Assembly (NCBI GenBank): GCA_009829735.1
Contig: CM020620.1
Coordinates: forward strand, 28,924,951-28,988,950
Reading direction: 5' to 3'
DNA from: Pyropia yezoensis
Lineage: Eukaryota > Rhodophyta > Bangiophyceae > Bangiales > Bangiaceae
DNA length: 64,000 nt
Shown here: positions 10,693-20,200 of the stretch, piece by piece
Numbering within the stretch: position 1 is the first letter of the stretch
Layout: the number at the start of each line of letters is the position of its first letter
Notes under the pieces: generated by a model
The model's database searches: none
Told to the model about the DNA's origin: nothing
The model's input: only the letters and a program-made list of their open reading frames with translations
Translations under genes and position numbers: made by a program

Positions 10693-12756
10693 TCAGGGTA
10701 CGTAGACTTGAGTTGCCCCATCGAAGGGTGACACCCGTACCAGGAGTCCATCTGTAGACTCGGAGAAACGACTGTTCCGGTTCAGGTCCATTTGGTGGCG
10801 AAGCTCCAAGCATTGAGGATCCGTCAATTGTGCCTCCAGCATCCGGTGAATGGTCACCGGTTGATGAGCTTCAGATATCTCATGCAGGGGAGCATGCCAG
10901 CCACGTCCGACATTCGGGAGGATGAAACAAGGTATTTCCTCCGGGATAGGACCGGTGTCGGCTGCAGGAGTCTCCAGCCGGGACATGGTGTCGGCGCAGT
11001 GGTGCTCCCTCCCGGCTCTGGTGCACACCTTGTACTTGAATTCCGAAAGGCGTAAGCGCCACCGGGCGACCCTTCCTTCGCTGCTGTCCATGCATAGCAG
11101 CCACCTTAGGCTGGCGTGGTCCGTCCGGATGAGGAACTTTTGTCCTTCAAGATATGGGCGTAACAGGAAGCAAGCCCACACGACCGCCAAGCATTCGCGC
11201 TCCGTCGTGGAATAATTCTTCTCGGATGGAGTCAGGACGCGACTGTAGTAGCCTATCGGGAGGAAGTGCCCATCAGGTTGCTGCTGGAGTAGTGAGCACC
11301 CCACCTGGACGCCACAGGCATCAGTCTCCAGGACGAACTGGCCCTCCCGCTTGGGTAACGCCAGTACTGGAGTGGTGGTCAGGCGCTTCTTGAGCTCTTC
11401 GAAGGCCGCGGTCTGCTTCTCGTCGAACACCGGGAGTTGTGCGGGAAGCTTCTTGCTGGTGAGCTTGGTCAATGGCCGGGCAATCAGAGCATAGTCCCGT
11501 ACGAACCGGCGGTAGACGCTGCACATACCAAGGAAGCTCTTGAGTTCCGTCTGGGTTTTAGGTTGCCGTGCATGCCGGAGGGCCTTGATGTTCTTCTCAT
11601 TGACTCGGAGCTCCCCCGGACTCAGCACGTGCCCCAGGTACTCCACCTCAGTCTCAAACAGGTGGCACTTCTCGGCCTTCAGGGTAACTCCAGCCTTGGA
11701 CAGGTGGGCCAGGACCTCTCGAAGGTGCTCCAGGTGTTCCGCCGGGGTCTTGGAGAAAACGATAATGTCGTCCAGGTAGACCAAACATGTTCTCCACCTT
11801 AGCCCTGACAGGATGATGTCGATGGCTTTCTGGAAGGTGGCCGGAGCATTGGTGAGACCAAAAGGAAGACGCTTGCACCGGAATAGTCCCAGGTGGCACG
11901 TGAAGGTGGTCTTGTCCTTGGCCTCGTTAGCCAGAGGGATCTGCCAGTAACCGGCATTACAATCCAGCGTTGAGAAGAGGGTGGCGTCACCAAGGAAGTC
12001 GATGCAATCATCCATCCGGGGTATCGGGTATACATCCTTGACTGTCATCTCGTTCAGGCGCCTGTAGTCAACGCAGAAACGAAAGTGACCGCCAGGTTTT
12101 GGGACGACTACCACCGGGAAGGCCCACTCGCCATCAGACAGCTCGATGACATCCATCTTGAGCATCTCGTTAACCTGCTTCTCAATCTCATCCCGGCGAT
12201 GAGGTCCAGCCCGGTATGGTTGCAGGTGTACTGGCTTGGCATCTGGCTTGAGTTGAATCCGGTGTAGAGTGGCGTCCATCTTGCCCAGCTCTCCAGACCA
12301 CAGGTGCCGATATTCCTGGAGAAGCTTCTCCAGTGCCTCCTTCAAGTCGGGAGGAACATTTTCTTGTTTGACCTTTGGCATCCCGGGTGGTGCTTGTTCG
12401 GGCTTCGGAGTGGCGCTGCCAGCCTGCTCTTGTTTCGGATGTACGTCTAAGGCCGTCAAGTTGGATGCCAGCTCTTGTTGCAGGTTCAAGAGGTCCTCCT
12501 GGCTCATAGCACGAGCGGACCCCCGGTAAGGCTCTGCTGTACCAACTCGGGTGCCCTTGGCGAGGGCTATTGGCTTCCGGCTCACGTTGACGATCAGCAC
12601 CGAGAACGGGGTGTGCCTTTCTACCTTCATGTGATGTCCGTGGGCCACGTATAACCGGTGTTTCGCCAGAAATTCCTTACGTCCGTAGATCAGGCATTGA
12701 CCTGCAGTCCGGGTCGTTACTTGAACCTTGGTCTTTGAGCGAGGAGGTAGGAGCAC
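10693..12756 (-). pseudogene. E1 reverse transcriptase and RNase H
   Basis: Fossil pol segment of 687 residues with the RT fingers (FCVDYRRLNEMTVKDVYPIP), LDCNAGYWQIPL, LPFGLTNAPATFQ and the catalytic CLVYLDDIIVFS, followed by RNase H (ETDACGVQVGCSLLQQQ, TERECLAVVWA). The head of the integrase zinc domain lies at the end. It corresponds closely to the same part of E2 and E3. Confidence 0.92.
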
Positions 12757-13247
12757 CGGTTTGAAGAGAAAGTCAAGGTAGAGGGTGGGATGCGTTCCTT
12801 CTTGTTCTTGACTACACGAACCTTGGCGTCCAGATGCTCCAACACCGGTAACACAAACCCATGGTTGAACTGCACCTTTCCTTCTCCGCGTAGGATGCTC
12901 TTGACATGCTGCTTCTGGAAGTCCCAGCCTAGGATAGAGGGGACTGATTGGGTCTTGACTACTAGAAAGGGAAAAAGCATTGGTTCATTGTTGACATGGA
13001 TGGCGACGGGAAGGCGGCCCAGCGGTCGTAGGGTTTGACCTGATGTGTCGACAATGTTGGTTCTGGTAGGCGCTCTCCAGGCATGTCGACGCCAGCCCGG
13101 AGGTAACAGGATCTCAGTGATGACGCTTGGTCCGGCTCCCGTGTCAACCACCGGCGTAACAGCTTGGGGGAGGCTATCCCCCACACGCATACGAGCATTA
13201 ATCTTGAGGTTTTCCTTACGCAGGACAAGCAAGGTCCCCTTGAACAA
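12717..13247 (-). pseudogene. E1 aspartic protease region
   Basis: Fossil segment containing the retropepsin signature VVDTGAGPSVITE and, about 70 residues later, VPSILGWDF, matching the DTG and ILG-like strands of Ty3/Gypsy proteases. It lies between gag and RT as expected and is in a different frame from the RT segment. Confidence 0.8.
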
Positions 13248-13375
13248 ACAGGGTGTCCAGGCGGCTACCAGTTGAGCAGGAAACTGCCGTCCTTTCTCCC
13301 GGCACGCAAGGGGAGAACGGGTAGAAGTACCCTGCCGTCGGAGGTTCGGGAAGACACTTGGGGAGAGCGCCTGCC

Positions 13376-15010
13376 CTACTCGTTTCCCGGGTCCGAGGAG
13401 TCCTTAGAGGTTTCGGTCTCCAGGTCAAAGTCCGTAAGAGCTTCCCTTGCCAGAGCCTCCGTGATGCTCTGTAAGGTTGCCACTCGGATTGCGTGTACCT
13501 GTGTCTTGTCCATCTTGGAGAGTGCTCGCCGGTCAGCCCAGTTGACCGCCTTTGCAAGCACCAGTCCTTGACGCTTGAGTTTCTCCTGGAGATCCTTAGG
13601 AACGGTCGGGCACTGGTAGGACATGTGGTCCTCCTTCTGGCACAGCCAGCAAGACCGGATCTGCTAGAACTTGACCTGCTTGGGGGCGGCCAGGGAAGGT
13701 TGCTCCTTAGAAACGAAGCCGCCCCACTTGTCCCCTGACCCCACGGGTGAGGCCTCGCCAACTGTGAGTACCGGTACAGGGCTATCACCTCCCTTATACT
13801 TGTCGGATCCGGGACAAACTCGCGACAACCGCTTGGGAGTTGATACCATGGGAGCTTGGAGGGCCTTGGCTTGACGGTACTTGCCCTGGGTGTAGGCCAT
13901 CAACTGCTGGAAGGTATAATCTTGATGTTCCTGGTTGTAGTTCTCCGCATCCACTTGAAGATATTCAGGAAGCCCTTCCGAGATGATCATCTTGAGCCTG
14001 TCCTCAGGGTAAACGTTGCCACAAGCCTCGCTCATCTCCCGGACACGACGGGCGAAGGCCTCTGGAGTCTCTCGTCTCTCCATGGTTGCCCGGTTCAGCC
14101 TGCCGACTGCCTTACGCAGGGAGTCCGCGTCAGCGTAGTTGGACAGGAGCCAGTTGACCGCCTCCGGATAGCTCCCAACGGTACGCCCGACAATGTGTCC
14201 GGCAGAGTCTGGTAGAACCTGTGCAAACCGCTGTTCCGCTTCTCTGGTCATAAATTTAACCAGGAGGTAGAGAGTCTTGCCCTCGGACACATCGTTGTCG
14301 TTGCATGCCTTGACAAACCGGCACAGGGAGGCAAAGATAAGCGCCGGTCTCTTCCCGGAAAACTTGGGATGTCCCCCGAAGCTCGGCTGCACTCGCCGGT
14401 TCAGGGATGCCATCTTCTTGGCCATCTTCCGGGTGTAACCTTGGTCTTGGTTCTTCAGCCGGTAGTTACCCCAATACGTGACCTTGTTCAGGGTGGCATC
14501 TCCCACTTGGTGGGCAGGGGAGTCAAGCTCGACTAGCCTGCGCCGGGTGGGACCAGGGGATGCATCCCGATCATGTCCCTCCTCAGAGCTGGAGGAACTG
14601 GTCTCGCTGATGCTAGAGCGACGACGATGACGCCGACGCCTCCGGCTGTTCCGGTTACCGGTCTTCGAGCTCCCCGCCCCATAGGATGCAAGGGGAGGGA
14701 AAGCTTCGCCGGTCCCAGGAGTCGAGGTCTCAGGGTGAACCGTCGAACCAGTTACAGCGGTGCCTCTGGCACTGTTAGTGCCCACAGGAAGAGGTGTATA
14801 CACCCAGCTGCCATGTGTGGGTCCAGGAGTAAACACACCAGGGGCTATCCCTGGAGGTTGAGGAGTAGAACCGACAGGAGGGACACGTCTGCTGCGAGCG
14901 GACTCAAACGCCGTTGACCCCGGGGTGGCTCCCACAGGAGGAACAGCCGGAGGAACGGGAGCAGGAGGTGCTTGGCCGCCTGTAGACTCCAGTCCGCTAC
15001 CGGATGTCAC
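13376..15010 (-). pseudogene. E1 gag
   Basis: Fossil gag region. The N-terminus is Pro/Ser/Thr-rich with an Arg-Ser tract. The middle (around FGGHPKFSGKRPALIFASL and the long helical part after it) reads as a Ty3/Gypsy capsid. A zinc knuckle of CX2CX4HX4C form (CWLCQKEDHMSYQC) lies near the 3' end. The promoter-proximal edge is close to the primer-binding site at 15.33 kb. Confidence 0.82.
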
Positions 15011-15323
15011 ACCCAGGTCTGCTTCACCCGTAGGGAGAACGCCGGGTTGGGCACCGTCCCCCGCGGTGACCAGGGATGCGTCAATGGGACGCGGGGTCTA
15101 CCCCTTCGGGCACCGTCGTGCCAGGGAGGGTAGCCATGTTGGTCTCTTGACAGCCACAGTCCAGTTGCCTGCGTGTCCAAAGATCGCAAGACCACAAGAG
15201 AGGGGTTGGAGAGCCAGGGATGGGATTCCCGTGAACGGGTGCAAATAGTTCCCAAACCACAGAAAAAGACAGAACAGGAACAACCCAACCGCTGCTCCCA
15301 ATGTCTCTTCTCAAACACTCCAA

Positions 15324-15340
15324 CCCCTGCTGCTCCACCA
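15324..15340 (-). promoter_or_regulatory. E1 candidate primer-binding site
   Basis: The minus strand reads TGGTGGAGCAGCAGGGG just inside the inferred 5' LTR. The same 17 bases occur just inside the 5' LTRs of E2 (27,211) and E3 (35,822). It starts TGG, as required to pair with a tRNA CCA end. Confidence 0.7.
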
Positions 15341-15344
15341 AATA

Positions 15345-15672
15345 TGTGGTATAAAACTCGATCCTCTCAGACACGTGTCAATATCTCTCGGGGGAAAGGG
15401 ACAGGTAACACAGAAATGGGAACTACGAGAGTGGTATGCCTGTTGCCTCACGTGCCTGCTCGCAGAGCAAACAGATACGCACGGTAGTGCACACGGGGAA
15501 GAGGAAAGCAAACGCGCAGTTGTCTTTTTCCTGAGGGCGCGGGCCAAGGGCGCCTCGCTGTCCCTCTTAACGTGCATCTGGGAGAGCCTCGGCACGTTGG
15601 CCAGGTAGCCCCCCCATACCCCCGAGTGGCCCCGACCCGAGTCTAACCTCGTCAGGTTGGGGGCCACTATCA
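15345..15672 (-). repeat. E1 5' LTR (boundaries inferred)
   Basis: In element orientation the segment begins TGATAGTGGCCCCCAA, similar to the E2 LTR start TGGCAGT...ACCCCCAAG, and ends ...TTTTATACCACA beside the primer-binding site. The left copy is represented only by its last 41 bases, so the outer boundary is an inference. Confidence 0.5.
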
Positions 15673-15870
15673 CTACTAATTCTATTCCCACTCACTAATC
15701 TCACACTCAAATTCTCTCAAATCAAGTATCTCACAAGTATGCAAAAACCCATCAGAAATCCCTCTCTCACGTGTGGATAGCGTAGTCCACCGCATCCCAG
15801 TGCCGGGCACGGGCCACGGCCGCCAACCATCACCACACGGCGGGCGTGTTCTGGCACCTGGTGCCTTCTG
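15673..15870. other. AT-richer spacer between E1 and the KDZ catalytic part
   Basis: No gene is seen. The first 90 bases are unusually AT- and pyrimidine-rich for this window and could be intron or flank of the insertion. Confidence 0.35.
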
Positions 15871-15954
15871 GTTGTAGTCCCGGGTCGGCGCCAAGTCGGG
15901 GCCAGGAATGCTACATACAACTCCCGGTCGTCCTATTCGGCGGCCACCTCCTTT

Positions 15955-17658
15955 TTGGCCTCATTGCGGTCGGGCTTTGGATTGCGACGGCAGCTCATCG
16001 TACTTCTCGGACGGTGCTTTGTGGCCGTCCTGCAGCCTGCGCCCGAGCTTTTTGTCTGTCCGAAGTGCGGTGTCAACCCGGACTACATTGTTATTGACGG
16101 TCAGGCGCTGGGCTTCCGGCTGCGCGACGGCATCCAAGTCAACCGGCCCTACCTACATCTGCCCAGCATGGACCTCAAGATTGACAATTACTCCATCATA
16201 CGAGAACCAAGCATACGAACCGCCGTACGTGCGGTCATCAGGACGGGCGACAGACTCACTAAGACTGACGCAGAAGCCCTGGGCAAGCTTCACGCCACGC
16301 TTATGTCGGTGCGGCCGCGGTCACAGAAGGCTGCCACGATCCATAATTGGCAGCTCAAGCGCTACGCTGCCACACTTTTCTTCCGCTTCTTCAAGTGGAC
16401 GTCCTCAGATGACCTCACTGGCGCGCGGCCGAGCTCGGCACCTGCAGCGGTGAACGGGCCCGTCGGCAGCCTTAGTGGTGCCCCAGCGGTGGCACCTACT
16501 TCGGTGCCTTGGCACAAGCGCGAGGGAACTTGCCACCCACGTTTTGACCCTTTTGGCGCGGCCGGAACTGAGTGGGCGACGATCCGCCCGTTCGGATTGG
16601 CTTCGTTGGGAGATCCCGACGTGAACTTGTTTACCGGTCAGCTGCGGGCGCCGCCAAGAGCCCGAGCCCTGGAGCTGCAGAAGGACAACGGGGGGAGGTG
16701 GCGCCAGCTATCAACGGCCTCCAACGCAGTCGGTTTTGTGGCCAACTTTTTCGCGCGTGTCGGCCCCCTCCTCGATAAGGAACCAGAGTTGCGCAAGGCG
16801 GTCGGGGCGCTACTCGTCTTCGTGATTGATGTCGACGAGGTAGTTGACGCTGACTTCAAAAAGGCGGCTGAGGTGGCGTCCGAGGCTGGGCAGACGGAGA
16901 CGCTGGAGTTCTGCACGAGGTGGCTGGGTGTGACAACCCCCGAGGAATACGAGGCGTTTGCGGCCACCCACGCGCGGTTCAAAGACGTGGACCTCGACTG
17001 TCCCTTCAAGACGTACGAGTACTTCGGCTTTTTGAAGCGGGTGCGGCCCGCAATCTTCACGCCGCGCGCGAAGCGCCGGAGCGGGACGAGCGGTGGACAG
17101 GCGGGCCGTGGTGGTCCGCGGAAGGGGTCCCAGGCGGCCCTAGAGGATGCCGGGGACCGGTGCTCCAAGTCCTTTCCAAAACATTCGCAGCTGACTGCGG
17201 GAGTGTTCAACATTGTGTGCTCCCACGTCGTAACCATGGGGTTCCGCGTCATGCTTAAGGCAGAGAGTGTCGCGGATGCCCTCTCGCTTGTTCTGGAGCG
17301 CTTCCCTGCTCTGCCCAAGGTCATATTTTACGATGTTGCTTGCAAGGTGGACCGGAACGGGATGCAGCGTGTGCGTTCGATCCTCTCCCGCCACGGTGTG
17401 CGCTTCTGCCTCGACAGGCCGCACGCCAAGGGGCACACATGCTCGTGCATTTACAACCCGGACGAGGCGCTGGCCGTGACCAACTGCGTGTCAATTCAGG
17501 CGGCGGAGGTGCAGCACTCCATGTCGGTCAAGTTCCGCGGGCACCTCACGTACATGTCGCCCGCCTCCTTCATGGCGCATAGGATCGCGCAGATGGCGTT
17601 GATGAACCTGACGTCGTCCATCAAGCTGACGGACGCCTCCGCCAAAGGCGGAGAATGA
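15955..17658 (+). pseudogene. KDZ-type transposase, catalytic part
   Basis: A 567-codon frame, open upstream to at least 15,841, carries the KDZ core. It has a zinc pair FVCPKCGVNP and then IVIDGQALGF (Asp at about 48, first catalytic residue). VIFYDVACKV follows (Asp at about 460, second), then DRPHAKGHTC and CIYNPDEA, and NCVSIQAAEVQHSM with Glu at about 516 as the third. YMSPASFMAHRIAQMALMN near the end is also typical. KDZ transposases are RNase H-fold DDE enzymes that cut and paste DNA. The N-terminal zinc clusters lie at 7.2-8.9 kb on the same strand, on the other side of E1, so this gene copy is interrupted. An RNA spanning a 6.8 kb insert cannot be excluded but seems unlikely. Confidence 0.78.
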
Positions 17659-17662
17659 CGGC

Positions 17663-18118
17663 GTGCGCCTTAACTCGCACTACTACAATTTTCGAGGGGT
17701 AAGGTGTGTGCGGTTGGAGTGCACGTGCCCTGCAAGTGTGCGACGTGACTTTGAGCTAGCTCGGTTGGTGGACGGCGGTGAGGACAAGTCGCCTGCAATT
17801 GACGACTCGGATCGCGAGGAGGGCGCGTCTCTTGCAGGTGGGGCCGAGGCTGTGCCCGGCGGGCATGTTGAGTCGTCGGAGAGTGGGATTTCTTTGGACG
17901 GTGGGGAGGGTGGGTCGTCTGCAATGGAGGCCGACTCCTTGAATGGCAGTGGGGACGGCTTGACTGCAGAGAGGGCTGATTCTTCGAAAGATGGGAAGGG
18001 CGAGTCGTCTTTGCATGGGGCTGACTCTTTGGACGGTAGAGAGGGTCAGGCGTCTACACCCGTGGATGGGAGCGGCGCCTGGCCCGTACCGCGGCGAGAT
18101 GACGGCGTGAGGATATAG
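17663..18118 (+). CDS. Asp/Gly/Ser-rich repeat tail after the KDZ core
   Basis: A frame of about 151 codons, offset by one base from the catalytic frame, starts near NSHYYNFRGVRCVRLECTCP and continues with repeats of a DSLDGGEGGSS type, each about 13 to 15 residues. It may be a further exon of the KDZ gene or a separate small protein. No function is suggested. Confidence 0.35.
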   Translation: MRLNSHYYNFRGVRCVRLECTCPASVRRDFELARLVDGGEDKSPAIDDSDREEGASLAGGAEAVPGGHVESSESGISLDGGEGGSSAMEADSLNGSGDGLTAERADSSKDGKGESSLHGADSLDGREGQASTPVDGSGAWPVPRRDDGVRI

Positions 18119-18690
18119 TGCTCATCGTTCTATCGTGAGCAACAAAGAACACGCACCGAGGTGAAGAAGCCCGCGGCAGAACAACGGCGAAAAGGGGATT
18201 CAGACAGTTCCCGGGCGCCAAAAGCGACGAAGGCACACCGACAGTCGGACCATATCCAGGCAAAGCAGCGGCGGCGGTGACCGCCGCCGCGGTAGGAAGG
18301 CGGCGGAAACTGTCGCAGCGGCCGCGGCGTGCGGGTAGGCCGCCCCCGGCGGCGGTGCCGATGGCAGCTGCGGGGATGGGGGCTGCCCCCGCAGGTGCCG
18401 GAGGCGGCCAGCGGCGGCGACGGCGGCGGCGGCACCTGCGCACAGGGGGGGGGTGCGCCAGTGCCGGCCGGGACCGGCAGCGGTCAGCGGAGGCGGTGCC
18501 TGGAGCGGGCGCGCCTGTGCTCGGCGCTTGTGCCGGAGGGGCAGCGGAGGGGGTGGGGCAGCCCCCGCCGGTGCCGGCGGCGACCCCCGCTGGTGCTGCC
18601 CGCTGCCCCCGCGGGTGCCGGCGGCGGTGGCAACTGCAGCAACGGCGGTGGGGGGGGCGGGCACTGCGGCAACGGCGGTGGGGGGGGCGG
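18119..18690. other. GC-rich lead-in to the tandem array
   Basis: From about 18,270 the sequence becomes almost pure GGC/GCC repeats. Frames are long on both strands for compositional reasons and have no domain. Confidence 0.4.
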
Positions 18691-19625
18691 GCCCCGCCGG
18701 TGCCAGCGGCGGCCAGCAGCAGCGGCGGCGGCAGCGACCACCGCAGGGGCGGCCCCCGCCCGTGCCGGCGGCGGCCAGCGACGGTGGCGGCCGCGGCTGC
18801 GGCAGCGGCGGCGGCGCGGCGGGAGGGGGGGGGGGGCGCCAGTGGCGGCGGGGAGGCAGGGGGGGGGGGAGGCAGGCCCCGCCGGTGCCAGCAGCGGCCA
18901 GCAGCAGCGGCGGCGGCAGCGACCACCGCGGGAGCCGCCCCCGCCCGTGCCGGTGGCGGCCAGCGACGGTGGCGGACGCGGCTGCGGCAGCGGCGGCGGC
19001 GCGGCGGGAGGGGGGGGGGGGGCGCCAGTGGCGGCGGGGAGGCAGGGGGGGGGGGGAGGCAGGCCCCGCCGGTGCCAGCAGCGGCCAGCAGCAGCGGCGG
19101 CGGCAGCGACCACCGCGGGAGCCGCCCCCGCCCGTGCCGGTGGCGGCCAGCGACGGTGGCGGACGCGGCTGCGGCAGCGGCGGCGGCGCGGCGGGAGGGG
19201 GGGGGGGGGCGCCAGTGGCGGCGGGGAGGCAGGGGGGGGGGGGAGGCAAGCCCCGCCGGTGCCAGCAGCGGCCAGCAGCAGCGGCGGCGGCAGCGACCAC
19301 CGCGGGGGCCGCCCCCGCCCGTGCCGGCGGCGGCCCGCGACGGTGGCGGCCGCGGCTGGGGCAGCGGCGGCGGTGGGGCGGGAGGGGCGGAAAGGGCGCC
19401 AGTGGCTGCTGGGAGGCAGGGTTGGGGGGGGCGGGCTCCGCTGGCGCCAGCTGCGGACAGCAGCAGCGGCGGCGGCGGCAGCGACCGCCACGGGGGCGTT
19501 CCCCGACCGTGGCGGCGGAGGCCAGCTACGGTGGCGGCCGCGGCGGTGGCGGGGGCGGGGGCAGGGTGGGGGACTTCTCTTGCTTGTGGCGGTGGCGGAG
19601 GCGGTGTCGGCGACGGCATCGGTGA
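18691..19625. repeat. Tandem array, unit about 185 bp, five copies
   Basis: The block GCCCCGCCGGTGCCAGCAGC starts at 18,691 (one base different), 18,876, 19,063 and 19,250, with a diverged copy at 19,435, so units are 185 to 187 bases. Each unit also has a CGGCAGCGACCACCGC block, a GGCGCGGCGGGAGG block and G runs of 8 to 12. The three central copies are nearly identical, indicating recent amplification or gene conversion. Long frames on both strands are artefacts of composition. Confidence 0.85.
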
Positions 19626-20200
19626 AGGGGACGGCAGCGGCGGCGGCGGCGGCGGCACGGTGAGCGGCGGCGGCGGCGCGGCGGGGAGTGGGGTGGGGGT
19701 ACTGGGGCGGGGCAGGAGCAGCGCGTGGCGGGAGCGGGGTGGCAGCGCGTGGCGGGTGCCGGGGGGCGGCGGCGCGCGGACGGGCGGGGGGGGGTGGCGT
19801 GCGCGGGGTGGGGTGGCGTGCGCGGGGTGGGGGTGGGGGAGCGGGGGGGTGCACGCCGCTGGCGGGAGGCTTGTTGCTCTCTGGCGGGAGGGGGACACCG
19901 CGCTGGCGGCAAGGGAGCACCGACACACCGCTCCGGGGCAGGGTAATGGATGCCCCAGTACATGCTCACGTAAGTAGCTTGAAGTAGCTGTCGAGACACG
20001 CGTGGGGCCTGCCAGCGTCCGTGGCCCGGTGGCGGCCGGCGACAGCCGTGGCTCAACCGCGCGGCTTGCTGCGCTCTCAGAGCGTCTCAGCGTTCTCAAA
20101 ATGCAAACGTTCGCGTTTGGTTTGAGATCCTTGGGTTCTACATGCCGTCGCCGATTCGCGGGCGGCGGGGGCGGCGGCGGCGGTAGCGGCCGCCACGAAG
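19626..20200. other. GC-rich DNA, no clear gene
   Basis: Variable GGCGGGG repeats continue to about 19,900, then more complex sequence. No domain is recognised in any frame. Confidence 0.35.

Larger units (their letters stand above)
8895..15672 (-). mobile_element. Ty3/Gypsy chromodomain retrotransposon E1, inserted in the KDZ gene
   Basis: On the minus strand, gag, protease, RT-RNase H, integrase and a chromodomain follow each other from 15.0 to 9.3 kb, the Ty3/Gypsy order. A 5' LTR is inferred at about 15,345-15,672, next to a candidate primer-binding site. A full matching 3' LTR is not visible; only a 41-base direct repeat (8895-8935 and 15,344-15,384) marks both sides. The left edge is therefore uncertain and may lie as far right as about 9.28 kb. 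The copy is broken, with about three or four interruptions of its reading frames. It separates the two halves of the KDZ transposase gene, so it arrived after that gene. Age cannot be taken from LTRs because one is nearly absent. Confidence 0.8.
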
